DNA of 64,000 nucleotides from Thiohalocapsa sp963704155 (GTDB taxonomy: Bacteria > Pseudomonadota > Gammaproteobacteria > Chromatiales > Chromatiaceae): positions 124,001 through 188,000 of the forward strand of contig CAVPHF010000023.1 in NCBI GenBank assembly GCA_963704155.1. The letters run 5' to 3'. The notes under the pieces were generated by a model. That model was given only the letters and a program-made list of their open reading frames with translations. It made no database searches and was not told where the DNA came from. How positions within the stretch are numbered: the first letter of the stretch is position 1; each line of letters begins with the position of its first letter. A program made the position numbers and the translations under genes. Positions 44,495 through 53,116 of the stretch are shown here, in pieces.

Positions 44495-45753
44495 CAGCGG
44501 TCGATCTCCCCAAACACGATATCCATGGTGCCGATGATGGCGACGACATCGGCCAGCATGTGCCCTCTTGCCATCTCGTCCATTGCCGCCAGGTGCGGGA
44601 ACCCCGGGGCCCGGATCTTTAGCCGATAGGGTTTGTTGGCGCCGTCGGAGACGATGTAGCAGCCGAACTCGCCCTTGGGTGCCTCGACCGCGGCATAGGC
44701 CTCGCCGACAGGCGTGCAGTAGCCTTCGGTAAACAGCTTAAAGTGATGGATCAATGCCTCCATGTCGTCCTTCATTCCGACCCGGGGCGGCGGCGACACC
44801 TTGTGCTCTTCGAGCATGACCGGACCCGGGTGGGCGCGCAGCCAGTCGATACACTGGCGAACGATGCGGTTGGACTGGCGCATCTCTTCCATGCGCACCA
44901 GATAGCGGTCGTAACAGTCGCCGTTCTGGCCAACCGGTATGTCGAACTCGACATCGGCATAGGCCGCATAGGGCTGTTTCTTGCGCAGATCCCAGGCAAC
45001 CCCCGAGCCCCGCAGCATGGGCCCGCTGAAGCCCAGGTTCTTCGCGCGCTCCGGGTCGACGACGCCGATGCCCACGGTACGCTGTTTCCAGATCCGGTTG
45101 TCGGTGAGCAGGGTCTCGTATTCATCCACCAGCGCCGGGAAGCGCGCACTGAAGTCCTCGAGAAAGTCGAGCAAGGAGCCGCCGCGAGGCGCATTGAGCC
45201 TCTTGATCTCGCGCTTGCTGTGCCACTTCGACTTGACCTCCGCGAAACGCGGCATCCGCTCTGGCAAGTCGCGATAGACGCCGCCCGGACGATAGTAGGT
45301 GGCATGCATGCGCGCACCCGAGACCGCCTCGTAGCAGTCCATCAGGTCCTCGCGCTCGCGGAAGCAGTAGAGAAAGACGGTCATCGCGCCGACGTCGAGC
45401 GCATGCGCACCCAACCACATCAGGTGGTTCAGGATGCGCGTGATTTCGTCGAACAGGGTGCGGATGTACTGGGCGCGGATGGGCGCCTGGATGCCAAGCA
45501 GCTTCTCGATGGCGCGCACGTAACCGTGCTCGTTGCACATCATCGAGACATAGTCGAGCCGATCCATGTAGCCGATGCTCTGGTTGAACGGCTTCGACTC
45601 GGCCAGCTTTTCGGTGGCGCGGTGCAGCAGTCCGACGTGCGGGTCTGCCCGAACGATGACCTCGCCGTCCATCTCCAGCACCAGCCGCAACACGCCATGG
45701 GCGGCCGGATGCTGCGGGCCGAAGTTCAGGGTGTAGTTGCGGATCTCAGGCAT
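44494..45753 (-). CDS. nuoD: NADH-quinone oxidoreductase subunit D
   Basis: 49-kDa-type subunit that forms the quinone-reduction site with NuoB, 419 aa. The N terminus MPEIRNYTLNFGPQHPAAHG is the family start; the His and Tyr near quinone lie in GPQHPAAHG and in the SMMCNEHGYV region. The ATG at 45753 overlaps the end of nuoC by 8 bases. The longer open frame upstream is a shadow of nuoC. Confidence 0.97.
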   Translation of the reverse strand: MPEIRNYTLNFGPQHPAAHGVLRLVLEMDGEVIVRADPHVGLLHRATEKLAESKPFNQSIGYMDRLDYVSMMCNEHGYVRAIEKLLGIQAPIRAQYIRTLFDEITRILNHLMWLGAHALDVGAMTVFLYCFREREDLMDCYEAVSGARMHATYYRPGGVYRDLPERMPRFAEVKSKWHSKREIKRLNAPRGGSLLDFLEDFSARFPALVDEYETLLTDNRIWKQRTVGIGVVDPERAKNLGFSGPMLRGSGVAWDLRKKQPYAAYADVEFDIPVGQNGDCYDRYLVRMEEMRQSNRIVRQCIDWLRAHPGPVMLEEHKVSPPPRVGMKDDMEALIHHFKLFTEGYCTPVGEAYAAVEAPKGEFGCYIVSDGANKPYRLKIRAPGFPHLAAMDEMARGHMLADVVAIIGTMDIVFGEIDR

Positions 45754-46480
45754 TGGCGGAGGCCTCTCCGGCAGGCGGCGCATCGCCCTCCGACAGATAG
45801 CGGCTGTCGCTGCGAATGACCTTGGGCACCAGCACGCGCGGCTCGATCTCAACCGGCTCGTAGACGACGCGACCCTGCTCCGGGTCGTAGCGCATGGCGA
45901 CATGACCGCTGAGCGGAAAGTCCTTGCGGAACGGATGCCCGACGAAGCCGTAGTCGGTGAGGATGCGGCGCAGGTCCGGGTGGCCGCGGAACAGGATGCC
46001 GAACAGATCGAAGGCCTCGCGCTCGAACCAGTTGGCCGCGCCCCAAATCTCTGCCACCGAGTCGACCATCGGCCGGGCGCCGCCGGCATAAACCCGCAAC
46101 CGCAGCCGCCGGTTGTAGTGCAGCGACAGCAGGTGATAGACCACCGCAAACCGCTTCGGATCATCGGTATCGATCTCGATGTCGCGGTCGACACCACGAC
46201 CAAAGCCGGAGGTAGACGCGTCGGTGGTCTCCCATTCGGACTCGCCAAAGGCCGCGTAGTCGACGCCGCAGAGGTCGATGAGCTGCTCGAAGCGCAGCGC
46301 CCTGTCGTCGCGCAGCAGGGCGCAGACGTCGAGCAGGCGCGCCGACGGCAGCGTCAGCGTCAGCTCGGCCAGTGCCGAGGTCAGCTCGATGCCGCCGCCG
46401 TCGGCAACGAAGCGTTCGGCTAGCTCATCGGCCAGCGCATCGAGGCGCGCGTCGCCGGTAGATGGAAGGTCAACAGCCAT
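45746..46480 (-). CDS. nuoC: NADH-quinone oxidoreductase subunit C
   Basis: 30-kDa-type peripheral subunit, 244 aa, separate from NuoD (not fused as in E. coli). The signature ERE(A/S)FDLFGI(L/V)F is present as FEREAFDLFGILFRGHPDLRR, followed by the PFRKDFPLSGH motif. The C-terminal extension EASANA overlaps the nuoD start. nuoB lies 69 bp upstream. Confidence 0.96.
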   Translation of the reverse strand: MAVDLPSTGDARLDALADELAERFVADGGGIELTSALAELTLTLPSARLLDVCALLRDDRALRFEQLIDLCGVDYAAFGESEWETTDASTSGFGRGVDRDIEIDTDDPKRFAVVYHLLSLHYNRRLRLRVYAGGARPMVDSVAEIWGAANWFEREAFDLFGILFRGHPDLRRILTDYGFVGHPFRKDFPLSGHVAMRYDPEQGRVVYEPVEIEPRVLVPKVIRSDSRYLSEGDAPPAGEASANA

Positions 46481-46549
46481 GATGCATTGTTGGAATCAGA
46501 CCGCTACTGCTCAGCTAGAAATGGCTAGGGGATGGCTCGGGGCAGGGGC

Positions 46550-47026
46550 TCAGCGCGCGATGGTATTGGTACGGCGAATCTTGTTCTGCAATTGCAGAAT
46601 ACCGTACAGCAGCGCCTCGGCGGTCGGCGGACAGCCAGGAACATACACATCCACCGGCACGATGCGATCGCAGCCGCGCACCACCGCGTAAGAGTAGTGA
46701 TAGTAGCCGCCGCCGTTGGCGCACGAGCCCATGGAGATAACCCAGCGCGGCTCCGCCATCTGGTCGTAAACCTTACGCAGCGCCGGTGCCATCTTGTTGA
46801 CGAGCGTGCCGGCCACGATCATGACATCCGACTGACGTGGGCTGGGTCGAAAGATGATGCCGAAGCGGTCGAGGTCATAGCGGGCGGCACCGGCATGCAT
46901 CATCTCGACCGCGCAGCAAGCCAGACCAAATGTCATGGGCCACAAGGAACCGGTTCGCGCCCAGTTGATCAGCTTATCCGCCGTGGTAGTGACGAAGCCC
47001 TCTTCGAGAACGCCTTCTATACCCAT
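46550..47026 (-). CDS. nuoB: NADH-quinone oxidoreductase subunit B
   Basis: Subunit holding cluster N2, the last iron-sulfur centre before quinone. The tandem cysteines are visible in FGLACCAVEMMH, with further ligands in ISMGSCANGGG and VYVPGCPPTAEAL. Length is 158 aa. It is separated from nuoA by about 101 bp, a gap that includes a direct repeat of the nuoA stop region. Confidence 0.97.
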   Translation of the reverse strand: MGIEGVLEEGFVTTTADKLINWARTGSLWPMTFGLACCAVEMMHAGAARYDLDRFGIIFRPSPRQSDVMIVAGTLVNKMAPALRKVYDQMAEPRWVISMGSCANGGGYYHYSYAVVRGCDRIVPVDVYVPGCPPTAEALLYGILQLQNKIRRTNTIAR

Positions 47027-47095
47027 AGGCCTAGTCTCAGGTGATCGCTCGAATGCTTGGTTATGCCGCAGGCGCCGGCAGGGTCATAGTGCCAG

Positions 47096-47131
47096 GGAAT
47101 TTGCGGGCGACATCATTCCCAGTAAAGTCAT
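47096..47131. repeat. Short direct repeat at the nuoA stop
   Basis: CATTCCCAGT occurs twice 17 bases apart (in TCATTCCCAGTAAAGTCATTCCCAGTCG). The inner copy encodes the last codons and stop of nuoA (WE-stop), so the outer copy looks like a small tandem duplication of the gene end. Confidence 0.5.
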
Positions 47132-47484
47132 TCCCAGTCGAGCGCGCCCTTTCGCCACTCGTAGATAAATCCGATCACGAGGATGCCCAAGAACACCGAC
47201 ATCGCGATGAAGCCGCCCATGCCAAGCTCCTCCAGAACCACGGCCCAGGGGAAGAGGAAGGCGATCTCGAGATCGAAAATGATGAACAGAATGGCGACCA
47301 GATAGTAGCGCACGTCGAATTTCATCCGCGCGCTCTCGAACGCCGCGAAGCCGCACTCGTACGGCGAGTCCTTTTCCGGATCCGGACGCCGCGGGCCTAG
47401 CATCATGCCCATGACGCGCGGCACAACGCCGATCAGCATCGCCACGACAATGAAGATCAGAATATGGAGATAGTCCTCGAGCAC
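47128..47484 (-). CDS. nuoA: NADH-quinone oxidoreductase subunit A
   Basis: Small membrane subunit of complex I, 118 aa with three helices; the loop motif SPYECGF and the DLEIAFLFPWA helix are complete. The start chosen is GTG at 47484, preceded at good spacing by AAGGAG; residues further upstream are not conserved. It is the first gene of the 14-gene nuo operon, and the promoter should lie in the 160 bp between it and the tRNA terminator. Confidence 0.94.
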   Translation of the reverse strand: MLEDYLHILIFIVVAMLIGVVPRVMGMMLGPRRPDPEKDSPYECGFAAFESARMKFDVRYYLVAILFIIFDLEIAFLFPWAVVLEELGMGGFIAMSVFLGILVIGFIYEWRKGALDWE

Positions 47485-47639
47485 CGATACGTCACTCCTT
47501 ACGGCTGATCGCCTTATTATTATCGGCGCCATAGGCACCAAGACGGGGCAGTCTAGTGCAGGCAGAGCGGGGTGTCAAGCTGGCGAGAAAGCAGTAAAAA
47601 CTTATTTATCAATAGCTTATACAATTTTCGTGGGCAAAA

Positions 47640-47678
47640 GAAAAGCGGTGACCGCGAAGGCGGAAACCGCTTTTTTGG
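47640..47678 (-). terminator. Intrinsic terminator after tRNA-Leu
   Basis: On the minus strand AAAAAAGCGGT...ACCGCTTTTCTTTT forms a strong stem with T-rich flanks on both sides. It lies directly downstream of the tRNA gene, so it separates the tpiA-secG-tRNA unit from nuoA and may work in both directions. Confidence 0.8.
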
Positions 47679-47681
47679 TGA

Positions 47682-47766
47682 TGGTGCCGACGGCCGGACT
47701 CGAACCGGCACGGCTTGCGCCACTGCCCCCTCAAGACAGCGTGTCTACCAATTCCACCACGTCGGC
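47682..47766 (-). tRNA. leuU: tRNA-Leu (anticodon GAG)
   Basis: Read on the minus strand, the 85-base gene starts GCCGACGTGGTGGAATTGG and ends in CGTCGGC-A-CCA, with the CCA encoded. The acceptor arms pair over 7 bp. The anticodon stem CTGTC/GGCAG encloses loop TTGAGGG, giving anticodon GAG (CUC/CUU leucine codons). The T arm GCCGGTTCGAGTCCGGC is canonical, and a long variable arm typical of tRNA-Leu is present. Position behind secG matches E. coli leuU. Confidence 0.95.
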
Positions 47767-47917
47767 ATGTTTATTTGCAGGCCCTTGGCTAGCCCCAAAC
47801 TCGTTTCAATTGTCCGAACCAAAGACCGAAGCCTATCTGCTCAGCTCGGCAAGCGCTTGGCCGGGTCGCACAATTCAGAGGACAGAGGCGCCGCGTGCCC
47901 GGTTCTATGGCCTCGCA

Positions 47918-48454
47918 TCACTCGGCTGCGGGGAGAACGCTCCCCGCATCGTCGCCGGCCGCGTCGTTCTGCTGCACCGACGGCGGCCCGTCAGAGCCAG
48001 CATCGACCACAGGCGGCATTTCGTCCGCGCGGCCCGGAAGTGCCGCTGACGGCACATCATCCGCTCCACGCTCACCCGGCGACGGCATATCCAGCCGCGG
48101 AACGGCCGCATCGCCGGCACTACCCGCCATCGACGAATCGGAGTCCGGCGGCAGATCAGAGTCTGGAATCACGGCCCGTCCGACCGGCAACTCAACCCCT
48201 TCCATCAGCCCCTCTGGCTCTCCGACCTGCGACGCGAAGTAGGCCAAGGCCATACTCGTCAGGAAGAACAGCGTGGCAAGTACCGCCGTCACCCGGGTCA
48301 AGAATGAGCCGGACCCGCGCGCGCCGAACACGGTCGACGAGGCGCCGCTGCCGAAGGCGGCGCCGGCATCAGCGCCCTTGCCATGCTGGATCAAAATCAG
48401 GCCGATCAGCCCAATCGCGAGCAGCAGGTGAAAAACGGTGAGTGAAAGTTGCAT
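47918..48454 (-). CDS. secG: Preprotein translocase subunit SecG with acidic C-terminal extension
   Basis: Two-helix accessory subunit of SecYEG (helices SLTVFHLLLAIGLIGLILIQ and VTAVLATLFFLTSMALAYFA). The conserved loop HGKGADAGAAFGSGASSTVFG lies between them. Length is 178 aa, against about 110 in E. coli; the added 90 residues after the second helix are Asp/Pro/Ser-rich and look disordered. The ATG at 48454 (MQLSLTVF) is preferred to the longer open frame. It sits between tpiA (10-bp gap) and tRNA-Leu, the usual order. Confidence 0.93.
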   Translation of the reverse strand: MQLSLTVFHLLLAIGLIGLILIQHGKGADAGAAFGSGASSTVFGARGSGSFLTRVTAVLATLFFLTSMALAYFASQVGEPEGLMEGVELPVGRAVIPDSDLPPDSDSSMAGSAGDAAVPRLDMPSPGERGADDVPSAALPGRADEMPPVVDAGSDGPPSVQQNDAAGDDAGSVLPAAE

Positions 48455-48464
48455 CGATGCGCTG

Positions 48465-49226
48465 TCAGGCGTTGTCTTCGCCGGCCTTACAAATCGCCAA
48501 GAAGTCACCGGCCTTCAGCGCCGCACCGCCAATCAGTCCGCCGTCGATGTCGGCCTGCCCAATCAGCTCCATCGCGTTGTCGGGCTTCATGCTGCCGCCG
48601 TAGAGGATACGTACCTTGTCCGCGACCGACTGGCTTTTCGACGCGATGCGTCCGCGCAGAAAGGCGTGCACATCCTGCGCCTGCGCCGGCGTCGCGGTGA
48701 CGCCAGTGCCGATGGCCCACACCGGCTCGTAGGCGATGACGCCCTGCTCGAGGGCCTCGACCCCACTGAGGTCGATCACGGCGTCGAGATGGCGCGCCAC
48801 AACCGACTCCGTCTTGCCGTTCTCACGCTCCTCGAGCGTCTCGCCAACACAAAGGATCGGCGTCAGCCCTTGCGACAGGGCCTGCGCGTACTTGTTGGCG
48901 ATGACCGCGTCGGTCTCGGCGTTGAACAGCCGCCGCTCGGAGTGTCCGACAATGGCATAGCGACAGCCGAAGTCGACCAGCATCGCCGCCGACACCTGGC
49001 CGGTGAAGGCGCCGCCCGGTTCACGCGAGACGTCCTGCGCACCCCAGGCGATGCGCGTACCGGCCAGCACGTCTTCGGCCAGGTACAGATACGGAAATGG
49101 AGGGCAGACGGCGATTTCGACCTTGCTCAGGTCGGCGGCACCGGCCTTGATGCCGTTGAGCAGGTCGACCGTGTCGGCCTTGCTCCCGTTCATCTTCCAG
49201 TTTCCGGCGATCAAAGGCTGTCGCAT
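48465..49226 (-). CDS. tpiA: Triosephosphate isomerase
   Basis: Interconverts dihydroxyacetone phosphate and glyceraldehyde 3-phosphate in glycolysis and the Calvin cycle. All three catalytic landmarks are present: Lys in GNWKMNGS, His in YAIVGHSERR, and Glu in IAYEPVWAIGTG. The phosphate loop LYGGSMKPDNA follows. Length is 253 aa. Divergent from smpB, with about 112 bp between starts. Confidence 0.97.
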   Translation of the reverse strand: MRQPLIAGNWKMNGSKADTVDLLNGIKAGAADLSKVEIAVCPPFPYLYLAEDVLAGTRIAWGAQDVSREPGGAFTGQVSAAMLVDFGCRYAIVGHSERRLFNAETDAVIANKYAQALSQGLTPILCVGETLEERENGKTESVVARHLDAVIDLSGVEALEQGVIAYEPVWAIGTGVTATPAQAQDVHAFLRGRIASKSQSVADKVRILYGGSMKPDNAMELIGQADIDGGLIGGAALKAGDFLAICKAGEDNA

Positions 49227-49338
49227 GACTGCTCCCCTGGGAAAAGCCCGGCATCATATCGGCATCGCCACAGCTGCGCAAGCCATCGAGCGCAATTCAG
49301 ACTTCCACCAAGCGCGACCGCTGCATTACACTGGCGCG

Positions 49339-49815
49339 ATGGCAAAAGGAAAGAAGAACAAGGGCAGCGGCAACACCATTGCGCTTAACAAAAAGGCCGG
49401 GCACGACTACCACATCGAGGAGCGCCTGGAGACCGGCCTGGTGCTGCAGGGCTGGGAGGTCAAGAGCCTGCGCGCAGGACGCGTCCAGCTCAAGGAGAGC
49501 TACGTCAAGATCCTGCACGCGGAGGCCTACCTGATCGGCGCCCACCTCTCGCCGCTCACGTCCGCGTCGACACATGTGACGCCCGACCCCACGCGCAGCC
49601 GCAAGCTGCTCCTCAAACGCGCCGAGCTGAACCGACTGATCGGCCAAACCGAGCGCGCCGGCTACACCCTGGTGCCGACCGCAATGTACTGGAAGCACGG
49701 CCGCGCCAAGCTCGAGGTGGGACTGGCCAAGGGCAAGAAGCTGCATGACAAGCGCGCCACCGAGAAAGACCGCGAGTGGCAGCGAGACAAGGAACGGTTG
49801 TTCAAACAAGGCTGA
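49339..49815 (+). CDS. smpB: SsrA-binding protein SmpB
   Basis: Binds tmRNA and delivers it to stalled ribosomes for trans-translation. Family motifs are NKKAGHDYHIEERLETGLVL, GWEVKSLRAGRVQL, and the basic C-terminal tail GLAKGKKLHDKRATEKDREW that enters the mRNA channel. Length is 158 aa from the ATG at 49339. The ssrA gene itself is not in the window. Confidence 0.97.
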   Translation: MAKGKKNKGSGNTIALNKKAGHDYHIEERLETGLVLQGWEVKSLRAGRVQLKESYVKILHAEAYLIGAHLSPLTSASTHVTPDPTRSRKLLLKRAELNRLIGQTERAGYTLVPTAMYWKHGRAKLEVGLAKGKKLHDKRATEKDREWQRDKERLFKQG

Positions 49816-50055
49816 GCCCTTGCGGACAACACGCCGGGCCAACACGCCCAGCCAAGGCATCCAGCCGACACCAGTCGGCCCTGCGACTGGGGTGATTTCA
49901 TCGCCGCGAGCGGATAGACTGCGCGCGCGATGGAGCGCCCGCCGCCGGCCCGCCCCCCTGGCAGCGACCACTCGATCGCCGCGCGGGAGCAGCCTCATTA
50001 CGCCCGGCAGCAGACTCGGGCAGCTCACCCACCATCCGGAAGTCGGCTTTCTTCG

Positions 50056-51735
50056 ATGGCCCTGCTGGCGTACTCCATACCCGTCCTGATGCTGTTGTCC
50101 GCGATCGCGGCCGCCGTTAGCGCGCCCCGACTCGGCGAAGGCATCGCACGCATCAGCGTCGGCGCCAGCGCCTTGGCGTTCGCGCTCGCCCTGGCGCTCT
50201 TCCTGCAGCAGTTCGGCGCGGACGAGGGTCGCCTGGTCGGCGGCGGTCTCGCCATCTTCAGCCTCTATGTCGATGCGTTGAGCACGCTGATGGCGCTGCT
50301 GGTCACCGCAATCGGCCTTGTCGTGCACGTCTTTTCCGTGCGCTACATGCAGGACGATCCAGCCTACACGCGCTTCTTTATGCTGCTCGATGTCATCATC
50401 GGCGTGATCGTACTGATGGTGCTCTCCGGCGACCTGCTGACACTGCTATTGGGCTGGCACTTGCTGGGGGTTTGTCTCTATTTTCTTCTCAACCACGAGA
50501 CCCGGCGCCCGGCCGCCACGCGCTACGCCTTCTGGACCCTATTCACGCATCGCATCGGCGACCTGCCGCTGCTGGCCGTCACGGCCTTGGCATACCACAC
50601 CTACGGCACCCTGAGCCTGCCGGAGCTGTTCCAGCGGGTCGCGGCAACGCCGGACGCGACCACGCTGCTCGGGCTGCCCTTCGCCGAGACCGTGGGTTTC
50701 CTGATACTGCTGGCCGCCTTCGCCAAGTCCGCCCAGTTCCCGCTGCACACCTGGCTGCCCTACAGCATGGACGGCCCAACGCCGGTATCGGCGCTGATGC
50801 ATGCCGGCATCGTCAACGCCGGCGGCTTCCTGATCAACCGCTTCGCGCCGATCTTCGTTCACACCGAGCATGTGCTGCTGCTGGCCTTCGCGGTGGGGCT
50901 GATCACCACCATCATGGGCTCGCTGATGATGCTGATGCAGAGCGACATCAAGAAGGCCCTGGGCTACTCGACCATGGGCCAGATGGGCTACATGGTCATG
51001 GAATGCGGACTCGGCGCCTTCTCGCTCGCCATCTATCACCTGATCGCGCATGGCGTCTTCAAGGCAACCCTGTTCCTCGGCTCCGGCAGCATCATCGGCA
51101 ACGCGCGCAAGGACCCAAACATCCCCGAGGGCGAGATCTACAGGTTCATGGTCGAGCGCAAGGTGCCTCATCCGCCGCTGTCCTGGGTGGTATTCGCCGG
51201 CATCACCATTACCGTGCCGCTGATCATCGTGTTTGGCGCGCACCAAATCGTCGACGAAGGCTTCCTGCATCATCAAGGCGCCATGATTCTGCTGCTGTTC
51301 GGGTGGATCACCGGTGCGCAGACGCTGTTCTTCGTCTACAAGATCGGCGGCGAACGGCCCTTTACCGCACTGCTCTACGTGATCCTGTCGTTCGGGCTGG
51401 TGATCATGACCTATGTCCTCGTCGGCCATGCCTTCGACGCCCTGCTCTATCCGGACCCAGCCTTTCGCGAGGCCCTCTATCAGGCGGCATCGATCAATGC
51501 CACCTGGTTCGCGCTTGGGCTGCTGTTGTTGATCGCGCTGATCTCGGTCGGCTGGCTGCTGGTGTTCCGCTCGGCCGCCGCACAGGAGCCGCTGTCGCGG
51601 CGCTATCGCAGCGCCTACCTAAACCTGTATGCCTTGCTCTCACGCGAGTTCTACATCGCCGACCTCTACAGCCGTGCCGGCGAGCAGCTGCTCGGCCTCT
51701 CCAGGCGGCTCAACGCACTGCTGCGCTGGGTCTGA
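50056..51735 (+). CDS. dabB: DabB: NuoL-like proton-channel subunit of the DAB inorganic-carbon transporter
   Basis: This polytopic membrane protein of the complex I antiporter family, 559 aa from the ATG at 50056 (MALLAYSIPVLM), is shorter than NuoL. Core motifs are LLLGWHLLGVCLYFLLNH, FAKSAQFPLHTWLPYSMDGPTP with the conserved Lys, and ALGYSTMGQMGYMVMECGL. In dab clusters this subunit is thought to use the proton gradient to drive CO2 hydration by DabA, giving net bicarbonate accumulation. The first 42 codons of the longer open frame are rejected as non-hydrophobic. It is followed by a small membrane gene 18 bp on, and then dabA. Confidence 0.88.
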   Translation: MALLAYSIPVLMLLSAIAAAVSAPRLGEGIARISVGASALAFALALALFLQQFGADEGRLVGGGLAIFSLYVDALSTLMALLVTAIGLVVHVFSVRYMQDDPAYTRFFMLLDVIIGVIVLMVLSGDLLTLLLGWHLLGVCLYFLLNHETRRPAATRYAFWTLFTHRIGDLPLLAVTALAYHTYGTLSLPELFQRVAATPDATTLLGLPFAETVGFLILLAAFAKSAQFPLHTWLPYSMDGPTPVSALMHAGIVNAGGFLINRFAPIFVHTEHVLLLAFAVGLITTIMGSLMMLMQSDIKKALGYSTMGQMGYMVMECGLGAFSLAIYHLIAHGVFKATLFLGSGSIIGNARKDPNIPEGEIYRFMVERKVPHPPLSWVVFAGITITVPLIIVFGAHQIVDEGFLHHQGAMILLLFGWITGAQTLFFVYKIGGERPFTALLYVILSFGLVIMTYVLVGHAFDALLYPDPAFREALYQAASINATWFALGLLLLIALISVGWLLVFRSAAAQEPLSRRYRSAYLNLYALLSREFYIADLYSRAGEQLLGLSRRLNALLRWV

Positions 51736-51753
51736 ACGGGAGCCCGAACGCGC

Positions 51754-52566
51754 ATGCTGATACTGGCCCTAATGCTCTTCCTGCTCGCCGGCCTGTTCCT
51801 GCCGCTCTACCCGCTCAGCATCGGCGTCAATCTGCTGCTGCAGCGCCAGGACGCGTCCACCAACGGCCGCCTGGCAGCGCCCGCGGTCAGGGCGGCGCTC
51901 GTCGCGCTGATGCCGCTGATCGGTCTCGGTCTGATGCAGCTTGGACTCATGCTGGCCGCAGACCGAGGCCAGGGTTTGATCACCGCCTTCGCACTCTGGG
52001 GTGGCCTGACATCGGTGCTGTACGCGTTTCGGTTGCTGTCGGTACGCGACGGCCAGATCTGGGTGGCGCAACTCTACAGCTCGGCACTGGCGCTGATCTG
52101 GGTCGGCGCCGTGCACCAGGTGCCCTTGCTGCTGCCGACGCTTGGACTCGCGCTGTCGCTGCTACCGCTGATCTGGCTGCTGGCTGCACTGAGACGCCGC
52201 TTCGGCATCGTCCGCGTCGGACTTTACCCAGGGCTCGGCATGCGCATGCCGGTGTTCGCGGCGCTGTTCGTGGCGGCGGTCTTGATGGCGGTCGCGGTGC
52301 CCTTCTCACCGGCGTTCTTTGCCATCGCGACTATCGCCTTCGGCGGCGTCGGCGCCAATGAACTGCTGACGCTGGTGCCGCTGAGCCTGGCCTGGCTACT
52401 GTGGACCTGGGCGGGCGTCAACCTACTCAGCGGCATCGTATTCGGTGTGCCGCGCGAGGATCTCGACTATGCGGATTTCAACCGCGGCAACGCGCTGCGC
52501 TTCGGCGCCGGCATCCTGGCGCTGTCGCTGTTCGGCATCTACCTGGTGGAGGGAGCACTTGGATGA
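51754..52566 (+). CDS. Membrane protein linked to dabA/dabB, candidate third subunit
   Basis: This 270-aa protein has about seven hydrophobic helices (MLILALMLFLLAGLFLPLYPL; AALVALMPLIGLGLMQLGLML; FAALFVAAVLMAVAVPF; LTLVPLSLAWLLWTWAGVNLL). It is not a full antiporter subunit; some segments, including the PLYPLSIGVN start and the VPREDLDYADFN loop, suggest a distant relation to complex-I membrane proteins. GGGAG precedes its ATG, and its last codon overlaps the start of dabA (ATGA), so it is translationally coupled to it. It is probably part of the carbon-uptake complex; that is inference from position. Confidence 0.7.
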   Translation: MLILALMLFLLAGLFLPLYPLSIGVNLLLQRQDASTNGRLAAPAVRAALVALMPLIGLGLMQLGLMLAADRGQGLITAFALWGGLTSVLYAFRLLSVRDGQIWVAQLYSSALALIWVGAVHQVPLLLPTLGLALSLLPLIWLLAALRRRFGIVRVGLYPGLGMRMPVFAALFVAAVLMAVAVPFSPAFFAIATIAFGGVGANELLTLVPLSLAWLLWTWAGVNLLSGIVFGVPREDLDYADFNRGNALRFGAGILALSLFGIYLVEGALG

Positions 52567-53114
52567 AGACCTGGACCAAACCCCAGATCAGACCCCAGCC
52601 TAGGCACCAGACCAATAGCGCCGCGAATGCCGAGGCGGCGCGGCCGGAGCACGACGTCTCCAGCCCCGGACCCGGACCCGGACCCGGGCCCAGCTTAGGA
52701 AAACGCCTCAAGATCCGCTCCATGGTCAGCATGGCCGGCGAGGTGTTGCCGTTCTTTTGGCCGATGCGCAATTTCATTCACCACAACCCGCTGCACGGCC
52801 TGGAACACCTGCCGTTCGAGCAGGCGGTGGCGGAGGCGGCCAAGCTGTTTCACGCCCGCGGCTATCTGCGCCGCGTCGACTATCAACAACTGATGACGGG
52901 CGGCAGCATCGAGCACGAGGTACTCGAGGAACTGGTCGCCGAATTCGTCGCCGACTGGCTCACCGAGCAGGACTGCAGCGACGACCAGGACCTGTCGCAA
53001 CTGTTGCAACGCTGCCTGATCACCATGCTGACCCGCATGAGCGAACCCGCGCCCGGCGATGAGCCGCCCTGCGCCGAGGCGGTCCTGGCCGGCATGCGGC
53101 GCAACGCCGGTTGA
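52563..53114 (+). CDS. dabA: DabA N-terminal portion (split gene, first ORF)
   Basis: This 183-aa ORF starts at the ATG overlapping the previous stop. Residues 1-50 are an unusual low-complexity leader with a PGPGPGPGP run encoded by tandem GGACCC-type hexamers (about 52665-52690). From IRSMVSMAGEVLPFFWPMRNFIHHNPLHGLEHLPFEQAV onward it matches the N terminus of DabA (DUF2309, PF10070). It stops at TGA 53112-53114 in a variable linker, and the family sequence resumes at once in another frame (next entry). This is either a real two-protein arrangement or a frameshift. Confidence 0.85.
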   Translation: MKTWTKPQIRPQPRHQTNSAANAEAARPEHDVSSPGPGPGPGPSLGKRLKIRSMVSMAGEVLPFFWPMRNFIHHNPLHGLEHLPFEQAVAEAAKLFHARGYLRRVDYQQLMTGGSIEHEVLEELVAEFVADWLTEQDCSDDQDLSQLLQRCLITMLTRMSEPAPGDEPPCAEAVLAGMRRNAG

Positions 53115-53116
53115 CC

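Noticed and set aside
50056..51735. dabB considered as a second nuoL or an mrp antiporter subunit
   Set aside because: The protein is shorter than NuoL and is followed by a coupled small membrane gene and dabA rather than mrp genes, so the carbon-uptake reading is preferred.
52661..52692. Hexamer repeat considered as a CRISPR or VNTR array
   Set aside because: It is only about 30 bases long, in frame inside a coding region and without spacers; described instead as a coding repeat. No CRISPR array was seen anywhere in the window.
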